Position numbers and translations under genes: made by a program. Positions 9,078-17,887 of a DNA stretch of 64,000 bases are shown piece after piece (within the stretch, counting starts at the first letter, position 1; each line of letters begins with the position of its first letter). The notes beneath the pieces were generated by a model that was given only the letters and a program-made list of their open reading frames with translations, was not told where the DNA came from and did not search any database. The stretch covers positions 277,941-341,940 of the forward strand of contig NZ_JAAIYO010000009.1 in NCBI RefSeq assembly GCF_014930455.1. The letters are read 5' to 3'. Origin of the DNA: Corallococcus soli. Its GTDB lineage: Bacteria > Myxococcota > Myxococcia > Myxococcales > Myxococcaceae.

Positions 9078-10430
9078 ATGACCCCAGTCCTCTCCAAGGT
9101 CTCGCTCCCCAGCGCCGAGGCCCGTCCCGTGGAGTCCAGCGAGCGATTGGCGCTCCTCGACACGCTGCGCGGCTTCGCCCTGTGCGGCGTGTTCATCTCC
9201 AATGTGATGGTGTGGTTCAGCGGCAGGGTGTTCCTGCCGCGAGAGCAGGTCCTCACGGCGATGAACGACGCATCGCTCGTCGACACCGTCGCGTGGCAGG
9301 CGTTCTCGCTGCTGGTGGGCGGGAAGTTCATCACCCTGTTCTCATTCCTCTTCGGCCTCGGCTTCGCGGTGCAGATGGACCGCGCCGAAGCGCGAGGGAC
9401 CTCCATCACGCCGGTCTATGTCCGGCGGCTGGGGGTGATGCTGGTGATGGGGCTCGCCCACCTGTTCCTCATCTGGTACGGCGACATCCTCAGTACGTAC
9501 GCGGTGCTGGGATTCGGCCTGCTCCTGTTCCGGGGGCGCTCGAACCGGACGCTGCTCATCAGCGCCCTGCTGTTCGCCCTGGGGGGGTCCGTCGTCAGCG
9601 TGGTCATCCTCAAGCTCCCGCAGCTGCTGGCGGACACGCCGGAGGCCAGCGCGGCCATCGTCAAGGCGGCCAACGAGAACTCCGCGGCCATCAAGGCGCG
9701 AACGCTGACGGCCTTCACCCACGGGAGCTGGCTGGACGCGACGAAAGCGACCAGCTTCTTCTTCTTCCGCGACTACCTGCCGCTTCTGCTGGCCATCACG
9801 CTTTCGACGTTTGGCCGGTTCCTGTTGGGCCTGCTGGCGGGGAAGCACCGCATCTTCCACGACGTGCCCCAGCACCTGTGGCTGTTTCGCCGACTCCTCG
9901 GGTGGGGGCTCGTGGCCGGGGTGATTGGCAGCGGCAGCGGTCTGGTGTTGCAGCAGCTCATGGTGAAGCAGGTCTTCACCCCGGAGACGCTGCCGACGTG
10001 GGTGTCCTTCGCCATGGCACCGCTGCGGAACCTGGGCGACCTGGGCTTCGCGGCCGTCTATGTGTCCGGCATCACCCTGCTCTTCCAGCGCGCCACCTGG
10101 CAGCGAGCGCTGGGCCTGCTCGCGCCGGTGGGGCGCATGGCGCTGACGAACTACCTGTCACAGTCCATCATCAGCGTGCTGTTCTTCTACGGGTATGGAC
10201 TGGGCTTCATCACGAAGCTGGGCCCCGCCGCGTGCGTGGCGTACTGCCTGGCCGTCTTCTGCGTCCAGGGGGTGTGGAGCCACCTGTGGCTGTCGCGGTT
10301 CCGCTTCGGCCCCGCGGAGTGGGTGTGGCGGTCGCTGACGTATGGGAAAGCCCAGCCGATGCGCCGTGATGACGCCTCCGGCCAGCGCACGCCGGCGTCA
10401 GGCGTGGACCGGGTGTCCGGCCCATCGTAG
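9078..10430 (+). CDS. DUF418 (YeiB-like) membrane protein
   Basis: This is a 450-residue multi-pass membrane protein. The N-terminal signature RLALLDTLRGFALCGVFISN and the C-terminal DUF418 signatures GRMALTNYLSQSI and FRFGPAEWVWRSLTYG are all present. The start at 9078 leaves a 28-residue soluble leader before the DTLRGFALCG segment. The open frame extends upstream to 8424 without plausible coding character. DUF418 proteins are fused or related to DUF405-type inner-membrane proteins and are suspected transporters or acyl-transfer membrane proteins; no firm biochemical role is known. The gene is separated from the next gene by 26 bp and shares its strand. Confidence 0.88.
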   Translation: MTPVLSKVSLPSAEARPVESSERLALLDTLRGFALCGVFISNVMVWFSGRVFLPREQVLTAMNDASLVDTVAWQAFSLLVGGKFITLFSFLFGLGFAVQMDRAEARGTSITPVYVRRLGVMLVMGLAHLFLIWYGDILSTYAVLGFGLLLFRGRSNRTLLISALLFALGGSVVSVVILKLPQLLADTPEASAAIVKAANENSAAIKARTLTAFTHGSWLDATKATSFFFFRDYLPLLLAITLSTFGRFLLGLLAGKHRIFHDVPQHLWLFRRLLGWGLVAGVIGSGSGLVLQQLMVKQVFTPETLPTWVSFAMAPLRNLGDLGFAAVYVSGITLLFQRATWQRALGLLAPVGRMALTNYLSQSIISVLFFYGYGLGFITKLGPAACVAYCLAVFCVQGVWSHLWLSRFRFGPAEWVWRSLTYGKAQPMRRDDASGQRTPASGVDRVSGPS

Positions 10431-10456
10431 AGTCCCAGGAAGGGAGACTCCTTGAA

Positions 10457-10987
10457 ATGGCGCGACTCGTCTTTGGAATGAACCAGTCGTTGGACGGCTA
10501 CGTCGACCACATGGCGTTTGGGCCAAGCCCCACCCTCTTTCGTCATTTCGTCGAGCAGGTTCGCGGCCTGACTGGCAGCGTGTACGGTCGCCGCATGTAC
10601 GAGGTGATGCGTTATTGGGATGAGGATCATCCTGAGTGGAACGCGGCGGAGCGTGACTTCGCGACGGCCTGGCGGAACCAACCGAAGTGGGTCGTGTCAC
10701 GCACGCTGAAGTCCGTCGGCCCCAACGCCACCCTTGTCGCGGACAACGTCGAGGCGAAGATCCGCCAACTGAAGGCGGAGCTTGATGGAGAGATTGACGT
10801 TGTAGGCCCCGAGCTGGCGCGAAGCCTGACGGACCTCGGTCTCATTGATGAGTATCGAATCTACCTGCACCCAGTCGTGCTTGGTTCCGGCAAGCCCTTC
10901 TTCGCCGGCCCTCGGCCGCGACTCCGCCTTCAGTCCAGCGACCGAATGGACGAGGACGTCATCCGGTTGACGTACGTTCCCGCATAG
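10457..10987 (+). CDS. Dihydrofolate reductase family protein (RibD C-terminal-like)
   Basis: This 176-residue protein begins [17 protein letters not shown], the usual opening of stand-alone RibD_C/DHFR-fold reductases (MNxSLDGY). It also has the GRRMYEVM and [20 protein letters not shown] segments and the C-terminal [12 protein letters not shown]. Members use NADPH in a DHFR-like fold, but most stand-alone copies have no assigned substrate. A GGGAG element precedes the ATG at a slightly long distance. The gene is probably transcribed with the DUF418 gene. Length and motifs are complete. Confidence 0.9.
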   Translation: MARLVFGMNQSLDGYVDHMAFGPSPTLFRHFVEQVRGLTGSVYGRRMYEVMRYWDEDHPEWNAAERDFATAWRNQPKWVVSRTLKSVGPNATLVADNVEAKIRQLKAELDGEIDVVGPELARSLTDLGLIDEYRIYLHPVVLGSGKPFFAGPRPRLRLQSSDRMDEDVIRLTYVPA

Positions 10988-11157
10988 TCGCGCGACCCTC
11001 CTGCTCACCGGCGTCGTGCGTGACCGCCAGGACAGGGTAGGAGTTCGACGGCGGCGCGTGAAAGAGTCCAAGGCGTCATGAGCGCATCGACCACGCGGTA
11101 GGTGAGGTGGTCTCGCACGCGGGATGGCAGCGACTCCAGGTAGCGCCGCGTCACCCT

Positions 11158-11512
11158 GCCGCGTCTTCGCGGCGGTCGCCACGCGCTCGTTGATTTCGGC
11201 GCGCGGCGTGCCGACGTCGCGCAGACCCAAGGCCATGTTGTCGGCCGCCGTCATGTGCGGATAGAGGGCGTGGTTCTGGAAGACCACGGCGATGCCGCGC
11301 TCACCCGCCGGCGTGTCGTTGACCCGGTGCCCGCCGATGAGGCTTTCCCCGCCGCTCAGCTGCTCCAGGCCGGCGATCATCCGCAGCAGCGTGGACTTGC
11401 CGCACCCCGAGGGGCCGACGAAGACGATGAACTCGCGGTGTCCCAGCTCCAGCGAGACGCCATGAATCACCGCCTGGGAGCCATATTGCTTCCGCACATC
11501 CCGAAGCATCAC
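11158..11512 (-). pseudogene. Truncated sugar ABC-transporter ATPase (UgpC/MalK-like)
   Basis: The reading frame starts [20 protein letters not shown] and carries an intact Walker A (GPSGCGKST) and a Q-loop region ([20 protein letters not shown]). Similarity stops after [13 protein letters not shown], near 11158. The signature motif, Walker B, H-loop and the C-terminal regulatory domain of a roughly 360-residue MalK/UgpC ATPase are missing; the sequence that follows is unrelated and low-complexity. A likely original start would read [10 protein letters not shown], but the codon at the expected position is CTG. It lies 112 bp downstream of galK on the same strand, so it was probably the sugar-uptake ATPase of this galactose cluster. 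Confidence 0.75.
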
Positions 11513-11624
11513 ATCCGCCAGCGTTCACGTTCCTGGGGACGGCAAATGCCCCGGCGCAGCGTCGGGGCCTCGTGGCCCTCCACCCAACTGACAAGAGGGA
11601 TTCAGGCCCCCAGGCGCGAGCACG

Positions 11625-12797
11625 TCACACGACGCTCGCGCCCTCCGCAGCCTGGCACACGTAGCACTGCGGCGTGTTGCCCGTGGCCTGCGTGTACTTC
11701 GCGTGGACGCTCCCGACGAACGCGTCGGCCTGCCCGGGGGTGACGAGGGCCACCGCGCAGCCGCCGAAGCCCGCGCCCGTCATCCGGGCGCCGAAGCAGC
11801 CCGGCTCCGCCCGCGCCAGCCTGACGATGGTGTCGAGCGCTTCGTTGGTGACCTCGAAGTCGTCGCGCAGGCTGTCATGGCTTTCGCCCATCAACCGGCC
11901 CAGCCGCGTGAGGTCCCCGGCGCGCATCGCCTCGGCGGCCTGCACGGTGCGGTCGTTCTCGGTGATGACGTGCCGCGCGCGGCGGCGCACCAGCGGGTCC
12001 AGTTCGTGCTCCCGCTTCGCGAAGCTCCCCACGTCCACGTCCCGGAGCGCCTTGACGCCGAAGATGCGCGCGGCGGCCTCGCACTGGCTCCGTCGCTCGT
12101 TGTAGGCGGAGTCCACCAGCCCCCGGCGCGTCCCCGTGTCGAGCACGACCACCACGGCGCCCATGGGGAGGGGCACTGCCTGGAGCCCCAGGTCGCGGCA
12201 GTCGATGAGCAGCGCGTGGCCGCTGCGTCCGCCCGCGACGATCATCTGGTCCATGATGCCGGAGTTGAGGCCCATCCACTGGTTCTCCACGCGTTGGCCC
12301 AGCAGCGCCATGGCGGCGGGCTGCCACGGCAGGCCGCTCACGGTGGCGAAGGCGCGCTGCGTGGCCAGCTCCACGGCGGCGGACGAGGAGAGCCCCGCGC
12401 CGCGCGGCACGTCCCCGCCCATCACCCCCTCCCAGCCCTTCAGCGTGTGGCCGGCCTCCTGCAGCGCCCAGGCGCATCCCTTGAGGTACTCGCCCCACTC
12501 CGTGCGGGCGCGCGACAGCGACCCGAGCTCGAAGGAGAGGGACGCGCCATAGTCGAGCGAGTGGACGACGACGCGACGGTCCTCGCGCGGGCGCAGCGCG
12601 ATCCGCACCTCGCGGTCGATGGCGATTGGGAGGACGAAGCCGTCGTTGTAGTCGGTGTGCTCACCGATGAGGTTGACGCGGCCCGGGGCCCGCACGACGG
12701 CGGTGGGGGCCGCGCCGAAGCGCGTGTGGAAGTCCTGCTCGACCTGCTCGCGGAGCGTCATCGGGGTGTTCACCAGGGTGGGGACAGCGGGGCTCAC
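11625..12797 (-). CDS. galK: Galactokinase
   Basis: This 390-residue enzyme phosphorylates galactose at C1 with ATP in the Leloir pathway. The galactokinase signature GRVNLIGEHTDYNDG is at about residues 39-53, the GHMP ATP-binding motif is PRGAGLSSSAAVE, the catalytic Asp lies in LNSGIMDQM, and the C-terminal GHMP motif is MTGAGFGGCAVAL. The GTG start at 12797 overlaps the galM stop (GTGA), implying translational coupling. An ATG 36 bases further in (12761) is an alternative start. Length matches the family. No galT is visible in this window. Confidence 0.96.
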   Translation of the reverse strand: MSPAVPTLVNTPMTLREQVEQDFHTRFGAAPTAVVRAPGRVNLIGEHTDYNDGFVLPIAIDREVRIALRPREDRRVVVHSLDYGASLSFELGSLSRARTEWGEYLKGCAWALQEAGHTLKGWEGVMGGDVPRGAGLSSSAAVELATQRAFATVSGLPWQPAAMALLGQRVENQWMGLNSGIMDQMIVAGGRSGHALLIDCRDLGLQAVPLPMGAVVVVLDTGTRRGLVDSAYNERRSQCEAAARIFGVKALRDVDVGSFAKREHELDPLVRRRARHVITENDRTVQAAEAMRAGDLTRLGRLMGESHDSLRDDFEVTNEALDTIVRLARAEPGCFGARMTGAGFGGCAVALVTPGQADAFVGSVHAKYTQATGNTPQCYVCQAAEGASVV

Positions 12798-13858
12798 GCG
12801 CCCGAGACGGAGAAGCGGTAAAGGGTGCGCGAGCGGTACTGCTCGCCGGGGCGCAGGATGGTCGTGGGAAAGGCCGGCTGGTTCGGCGAGTCCGGCAGGT
12901 GCTGGGTCTCCAGCGCGAAGCCGAAGCGGCGGTGGTAGACGGCGCCCCCCTTCCCCTTCAGCGTCCCGTCGAGAAGGTTGCCGGAGTAGAACTGCATGCC
13001 CGGCTCCGTGGTGTGGACCTCCATCACCCGGCCGGTGGTGGGCTCCAGGACGTGCGCGGCCAGCGTCAGCGCGCCGGGCTGGCCGCCCTTGTCGAGCACC
13101 ATGCAGTGGTCATAGCCAATCCCATGGCGCAGCTGCTCATCGTCCTGCTGGATGCGCGCGCCAATGGCCGTGGACCGCCGGAAGTCGAACGGCGTGCCCG
13201 TGACGTCGCGCAGCTGCCCGAGCGGGATGGACGTCCCGTCCATGGGGACGAAGCGGTCCGCGTTGAACGTGACGACATGGTCCAGGATGTCGCGCCGCCC
13301 GTCGCCCGCGAGGTTGAAGTAGCTGTGCTGGGTGAGGTTGACCGGCGTGGGCTGGTCGGTGGTGGCGTGATAGTCGAAGACGAGCGCGTTGTCGGCGGTG
13401 AGCGTGTACGTCACCCGTGCCGTCAGCGTCCCCGGGTAGCCCTCCTCGCCATCGGGGCTGACGTAGGTGAGGACGAGGCCCATGCCCTGGTCGTCCTCGA
13501 AGGGCGCCGCCGTCCACACCACCTTGTCGAAGCCCTTGAGCCCGCCGTGCAGGTGGTTCACCCCGTTGTTCGTCGCCAGCGTGTACTGCCGGCCGTCGAG
13601 CGTGAAGCGGCCCCGGGCGATGCGGTTGCCATAGCGGCCGACGAGCGCGCCGAAGTACGGGGACTCCGCCACGTAGTCCGCCAGCGAGTCGTAGCCCAGC
13701 ACCACGTCGTCGAAGCGGCCGTCCCGGTCCGGCACGCGCAGGCTGAGGAGGATGCCGCCGTAGTTGGTGACGCGCGCCTCCATCCCCTGCCGGTTGGTGA
13801 GGGTGTAGACATCAACGGGCTGTCCGCCCGGGGCCGTACCGAAGGAACTCTGCTCCAC
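12794..13858 (-). CDS. galM: Galactose mutarotase (aldose 1-epimerase)
   Basis: This 354-residue enzyme interconverts alpha- and beta-galactose ahead of galactokinase. It carries the family landmarks GRYGNRIARGRF, NNGVNHLHGG (catalytic His region), NLTQHSYFNLAG (second active-site His) and TTEPGMQFYSGN (catalytic Glu region), ending with FALETQHLPDSPN. The GTG start at 13858 is five bases after AGGAGG, a strong ribosome site. It is the first gene of a minus-strand galM-galK unit, with four-base overlap to galK. There is no signal peptide, so it acts in the cytosol. Confidence 0.95.
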   Translation of the reverse strand: MEQSSFGTAPGGQPVDVYTLTNRQGMEARVTNYGGILLSLRVPDRDGRFDDVVLGYDSLADYVAESPYFGALVGRYGNRIARGRFTLDGRQYTLATNNGVNHLHGGLKGFDKVVWTAAPFEDDQGMGLVLTYVSPDGEEGYPGTLTARVTYTLTADNALVFDYHATTDQPTPVNLTQHSYFNLAGDGRRDILDHVVTFNADRFVPMDGTSIPLGQLRDVTGTPFDFRRSTAIGARIQQDDEQLRHGIGYDHCMVLDKGGQPGALTLAAHVLEPTTGRVMEVHTTEPGMQFYSGNLLDGTLKGKGGAVYHRRFGFALETQHLPDSPNQPAFPTTILRPGEQYRSRTLYRFSVSGA

Positions 13859-13875
13859 GGTGCCTCCTGCGATGA

Positions 13876-14163
13876 AGATGAAAGTGCGATGCCTACCAGA
13901 AGAATGGTCAGCGCTACTGCGCCGACCATGACGGTGGCAACCCCGGCACGCCCGGGCGGCTGCGCATCTTCGATGCGAACGAGCAGACCCTCGCTGGCTA
14001 CGGGCAGGGCCGCTACGAGTTCAAGGCCGGCTGCGTGCCGGTGGACGGCGTCGACGACGTCCACCTGTCCACCGAACCGGAGCAGGCCCCGCCGTGCACG
14101 AAAGTGCACGATGTCCCTGTTCATGTCGCCCGTGCGTCCCATGCCCATGCTTTGGGCACGCTC
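13876..14163 (+). pseudogene. Orphan coding remnant upstream of oxidoreductase
   Basis: Plus-strand translation after a TGA near 13876 gives KCDAYQKNGQRYC, then a Gly/Asp-rich stretch, GRLRIFDANEQTLAGYG and QGRYEFKAGC. It has cysteines and ordered amino-acid usage unlike the shadow frames. It has no usable start codon before it and merges in frame into the next gene. It reads like the 3' part of a secreted-type protein whose 5' end has been lost, perhaps when the gal cluster arrived. The family was not recognised. Confidence 0.35.
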
Positions 14164-15915
14164 ATGATTCCCGCTCCCCTGCCCCCAGACCTCGAGTCGC
14201 GCCGCGCCCAGATGTTCCCCGTCCTGGATGCCAGGGACCAAGAGCACATGCTCCGCTTCGGTGAGGTCCGGCACGTCCGTGATGGGGAGTGCCTCGTGGC
14301 AGCCGGGCAACCGAGCCCAGGGATGTTCGTGGTCATCCGGGGCCGCGTCGCCATCTCCCGGCGCGATGGGTTGGGGCACTCGCTGCTCATCGTGGAGGAG
14401 GGCCCGGGGCAATTCCTGGGTGAGGTGGCCCAGCTCTCCGGCCGGCCCTCGCTCGTCGACGCTCACGCGGTGGGCGAGGTGGAGGTGCTGGTCATCCCCC
14501 CGCACCGGCTGCGCGCGCTGATGGTGGCGGAGGCGAACCTCGGCGAGCGCATCATGCGCGCCCTCATCCTGCGCCGCATGGGCCTACTGCAGACAGGTGC
14601 CGGTGGCCCTGTCCTGGTGGGCCCTCCCGAAAGCGCGGGCAGGGTCCGCCTGGAGGGCTTTCTCTCGCGCAACGGCCACCCGTACCTCGCGCTGGACCCG
14701 GAGAAGGGGGGCGAGGCGGTTTCGCTGATCGAGCGCTACGCGCCACGCGTGGAGGAGTTTCCGCTCGTGGTGTGCCCCGATGGCTCGGTCTTGAAGAACC
14801 CCTCGGAGAGCACCCTTGCCCGGGCGCTCGGCCTGCTCCCGGAGGGAGCCTTCGAGACTCACTATGACGTCGCCGTGGTGGGGGCGGGTCCCGCGGGGCT
14901 CGCCACCTCCGTGTTCGCGGCCTCCGAGGGGCTGCGGGTGCTCGTCCTGGATCAGCGGGCTTTCGGAGGGCAGGCGGGCGCCAGCTCGCGCATCGAGAAC
15001 TATCTGGGGTTCCCCACGGGCATCACCGGTCAGGCGCTCACCGCGCGCGCCTATGTGCAGGCGCAGAAGTTCGGCGTGGAGATGGCCATCCCGGCGGAGG
15101 TCGCCTCCCTGCGCTGCGCGGACCCTGATGCGCCGCTCGCGCTCGAGCTGACCGACGGGCGCAAGGTGCGCGCGCGGACCGTGGTGGTGGCCAGCGGCGC
15201 GCGCTACCGCCGCCCCGCGCTCGCGGACCTCGCCCGGTTCGAAGGCCGTGGGGTCTTCTACTGGGCCAGCCCCATCGAGGCGCGCATGTGCGACGGCGAG
15301 GAGGTCGTGCTCGTCGGCGGTGGCAACTCCGCGGGCCAGGCGGCCGTGTTCCTCGCGAGCCACGCGCGTCGGGTTCGCGTGCTCGTGCGGGGCCCGCAGC
15401 TCGCCGCGAGCATGTCCAGCTACCTCGTCGAGCGCCTGACCGCGTCCCCTCGCATCGAGCTGTTGCTGGAGACGGAGGTGGTGGCGCTGGCGGGTTCGGA
15501 CGAGCGGGGCCTGCGGAGTGTGCGCTGGCGGCACCTGCCCAGCGGGCGGGAGGAGGAGCACGAAGTGCGTCATCTCTTCCTCTTCGTCGGGGCGGACCCG
15601 GCCACGGATTGGCTCGCGGGCTGCGGTGTCGCGCTGGACGCGAAGGGCTTCGTGCGCACGGGCGTGGCGCCCGGCGAGCAGCCACTCCGCGCGGAGGCCT
15701 GGGCGGCCACCGGGCGGGCACCGTTCCCGTTGGAGACGACCCTGCCCGGCGTCTTCGCCATCGGCGATGCGCGTTCGGACTCCGTCAAGCGGGTGGGTGC
15801 GGCGATCGGCGAGGGTTCGGCCGTGGTGTCGCAGCTGCATGCCTGCCTGGCATCCGCTGCTGCGTCCGAATCCCGACGCGCCAGCACACAGGGGCCGCCA
15901 GACGCGTTGCGATAG
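14164..15915 (+). CDS. cNMP-binding FAD-dependent oxidoreductase (thioredoxin reductase-like)
   Basis: This protein has 583 residues. Residues 1-135 form a cyclic-nucleotide-binding domain (GEVAQLSGRPSLVDAHAVG as phosphate cassette). Residues 150-225 look like a small thioredoxin-fold linker. The rest is a thioredoxin-reductase-like flavoprotein with FAD motif GAGPAG at 240-245, FGGQAGASSRIENYLGFP, NADPH motif VGGGNSAGQAA and C-terminal GVFAIGDARSDSVKRVGAAIGEG. The redox-active CxxC normally found just before the NADPH motif is replaced by EARMC, leaving one Cys. The start at 14164 was chosen at the cNMP domain. It may sense cAMP/cGMP or another ligand while acting as a flavin oxidoreductase. 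The next gene, a UBP zinc finger, follows 67 bp later. Confidence 0.9.
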   Translation: MIPAPLPPDLESRRAQMFPVLDARDQEHMLRFGEVRHVRDGECLVAAGQPSPGMFVVIRGRVAISRRDGLGHSLLIVEEGPGQFLGEVAQLSGRPSLVDAHAVGEVEVLVIPPHRLRALMVAEANLGERIMRALILRRMGLLQTGAGGPVLVGPPESAGRVRLEGFLSRNGHPYLALDPEKGGEAVSLIERYAPRVEEFPLVVCPDGSVLKNPSESTLARALGLLPEGAFETHYDVAVVGAGPAGLATSVFAASEGLRVLVLDQRAFGGQAGASSRIENYLGFPTGITGQALTARAYVQAQKFGVEMAIPAEVASLRCADPDAPLALELTDGRKVRARTVVVASGARYRRPALADLARFEGRGVFYWASPIEARMCDGEEVVLVGGGNSAGQAAVFLASHARRVRVLVRGPQLAASMSSYLVERLTASPRIELLLETEVVALAGSDERGLRSVRWRHLPSGREEEHEVRHLFLFVGADPATDWLAGCGVALDAKGFVRTGVAPGEQPLRAEAWAATGRAPFPLETTLPGVFAIGDARSDSVKRVGAAIGEGSAVVSQLHACLASAAASESRRASTQGPPDALR

Positions 15916-15982
15916 GCCCTCTCACATCCCCATGTTCGACACCCGGGGCGCTCGGACGGAGGCCCCACACGGAGCGCGAGCG

Positions 15983-16309
15983 ATGAAGAAGGCATGTTCC
16001 CACCTGGAAGCGACCGCGCATCACCGGACGGCGTCCACCCACCCCAGCGGCCACGGATGCGTCGAGTGTTTGAAGGACGGAGGTGAATGGGTCCACCTCA
16101 GGCTGTGCCTGACCTGCGGGCACGTGGGCTGCTGCGACGACTCGCCGTCACGCCACGCGACCGGCCACTTCCACGCCAGCTCCCACCCGGTCATCAAATC
16201 CTTCGAGCCTGGGGAGGACTGGGCCTGGTGCTTCGTGGACGAGCAGCTCCTCGAGCGGATCCCCACCTTTCCAGGCGAGTCGCCGTCGGCGCACTACTCC
16301 GCCCCATGA
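15983..16309 (+). CDS. UBP-type zinc finger protein
   Basis: This 108-residue protein is almost entirely a Zn-finger UBP domain. The visible metal ligands are CSHLE near the N-terminus, CVEC, CLTCGHVGCC and a run of histidines (HATGHFHASSHPV), followed by DWAWCFVDE. In eukaryotes this domain binds the free C-terminal Gly-Gly of ubiquitin. Bacterial stand-alone copies are widespread in actinobacteria and myxobacteria and are often encoded next to a cNMP-binding FAD oxidoreductase, as here. GGAG lies eight bases before the ATG. The role is unknown; a redox-linked partner of the upstream enzyme is the simplest inference. Confidence 0.88.
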   Translation: MKKACSHLEATAHHRTASTHPSGHGCVECLKDGGEWVHLRLCLTCGHVGCCDDSPSRHATGHFHASSHPVIKSFEPGEDWAWCFVDEQLLERIPTFPGESPSAHYSAP

Positions 16310-16619
16310 GCGCGCTTCAGACACCTGGGCTTGGGCGCCTGCGCGCCTCTCCTTGAGCGTTACCCGTGCTCCGTCATCCAGCGGCGCCCGGGCACGGTGG
16401 AGTCAGGCGTCGTCCAAGCGGTCCTCTCCGCGAGCGGCGTCGGGGCGAGCAGAGGGTGTTCAAAGGGGGCCTGGTAGAAGGTGCTGAGGTCGTCGGCGTT
16501 GGAGCTCAGGGCACCCCGGCCGCGCTGGCGGAGGCACGCCCTGGTGCTCGATGTTCGCGCTCCCCCTCCCGCGTTCCAGCCATCCTCATGGGCTGCGTCG
16601 CCGACGTGCGACCGCGGGC
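16310..16619 (-). other. Intergenic region with possible gene remnant
   Basis: On the minus strand, a stretch ending at about 16360 translates as NADDLSTFYQAPFEHPLLAP and continues to a TAA. It has natural-looking composition but no start and no recognisable family. It may be the 3' scrap of a lost gene. Otherwise nothing coding is supported in this 310-bp gap. Confidence 0.25.
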
Positions 16620-17153
16620 TCAGAAAGGGGCGCCGACGAGGTCGACCTTCACCTTGCCACCGTTGATGTTGACGACGAGCGTGCGGATGATCTCCTGCCG
16701 CTGCTCCGGGGTGAGCTGGGACAGCAGTGCGCGCAATTCCTCGCGCTGCGCCTCGCTCCATCGTCCGGTGGCCACCGCGTTCTCCACTAACCGTCGCCCC
16801 TGGCTGAAAGCGGCCACGCTCTGTGGAGTCGGCTGGGGAGGCCGAGGCTCCGGCGCGGGGGGCGTTGGCGCGGAGGTGGCGGCGCGCAGCTCCTCCTTGA
16901 GGATCTGGCGGATCTCCTCGCGCAGCCCGGAGGTGTCCACGGCGACCGTCGCGCGCATGGGCGGAGCTTCCGCGGTGGGCTGGCATGCCTCGAGCTTTCG
17001 CAGGGCCTCCTCGAGCCGGGCCTCCTGCCGCTCCAGTGCGCCGGACTGCACGGCGCGTCCCTCCGCGGGTCCGAGCCAGGCAGCGGCGCCGAAGCCGGCG
17101 GCTCCGGAGAGAATGGCGACGCCCACGAAGGGCCACAGGCGAGAGGTGCTCAT
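16620..17153 (-). CDS. Membrane-anchored protein of unknown function
   Basis: This 177-residue protein begins MSTSRLWPFVGVAILSGAAG, giving one N-terminal membrane segment (about residues 7-27). A helical, Glu/Arg-rich region (LERQEARLEEALRKLEACQP) follows, then a proline-rich linker (TPPAPEPRPPQPTPQ). The soluble C-terminal helix pair contains WSEAQREELRALLSQLTPEQ, which recalls the LTxxQ spacing of CpxP/Spy-like periplasmic chaperones, but the likeness is weak. It lies 82 bp downstream of a small secreted protein on the same strand and is probably co-transcribed with it. Confidence 0.6.
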   Translation of the reverse strand: MSTSRLWPFVGVAILSGAAGFGAAAWLGPAEGRAVQSGALERQEARLEEALRKLEACQPTAEAPPMRATVAVDTSGLREEIRQILKEELRAATSAPTPPAPEPRPPQPTPQSVAAFSQGRRLVENAVATGRWSEAQREELRALLSQLTPEQRQEIIRTLVVNINGGKVKVDLVGAPF

Positions 17154-17235
17154 GGGCGCGTTTTTCCCCTGGAACGAAGGACCCGCCGTGGGCCGGCCTG
17201 GGAGAGGACGGCTGTCGGGCGGGCCCGCAGAAGGA

Positions 17236-17628
17236 TCACGGCGTCTTCGGCTCGTAATACGACATGGTGTAGACGCTGAGCTCCGTGCATTCGCCGGCCG
17301 TATTCCACGCGAAGAGGACGTACGAGTCACTGGCCAGCGCGCGCGCCGCCGCGACGAACCCGGGATTGGAGGAGTAGCAGGTCGCGAAGTTGCCGGAAGC
17401 GTCCTCCGCGTAGACGGATACGTCCACTCCGCCCACATAGATTCTCGTCGAGACACCGATGTACTGCTTGTTGTCGGCCGAGGCACGGGCAGAGCCGAGA
17501 CTGCCGAACGCGGTCCGGGCCGCGACGCTGATGGTCACGGGCACAGGGAGCTTCAGACCGGCCCAGGCCGTGCCGCCAAACCCCAACGTCGCAATCGCCA
17601 GCCCGGCGATGAGTGTCTGCTTCTTCAT
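17236..17628 (-). CDS. Small secreted protein of unknown function
   Basis: This 130-residue protein has a clear Sec signal peptide (MKKQTLIAGLAIATLGFGGTAWA, cleavage after AWA). The mature part is about 107 residues with two cysteines (TCYSSNP and GECTELS) that could form a disulfide. GAGGGAAAA precedes the ATG at 17628. No family was recognised. The upstream region (17629-17887) is shared with the divergent DUF4386 gene. Confidence 0.7.
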   Translation of the reverse strand: MKKQTLIAGLAIATLGFGGTAWAGLKLPVPVTISVAARTAFGSLGSARASADNKQYIGVSTRIYVGGVDVSVYAEDASGNFATCYSSNPGFVAAARALASDSYVLFAWNTAGECTELSVYTMSYYEPKTP

Positions 17629-17887
17629 GGTGTTTTCCCTCTGGAATGACGCAGCCGAAGAGCCACGGGAGAGCGGGCCTCCGTAGCGGACCGTTTCAGC
17701 CCCCGTCAAGCAAGGAACACCAGGACTCGATGTGAATCGCGGCGCCAGTCCCGCTGGCAGGCGGCCCACCCGCGCCCGGCCCGGCCCGGAAGAAGGGATC
17801 GGTTTATTGACCTTCATCAATGCGGGCGAGGGCGCTCTCCCCCACTCTCGATTCCACAAAGTCGATGAACGTTCTGGAGCCCTCGCG

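Noticed and set aside
16366..17649. Long plus-strand open frame opposite the two small secreted/membrane genes
   Set aside because: Its translation is Arg/Ala/Gly-rich with no domain, whereas the minus strand has genes with clean signal peptides and membrane segments. It is a high-GC shadow.
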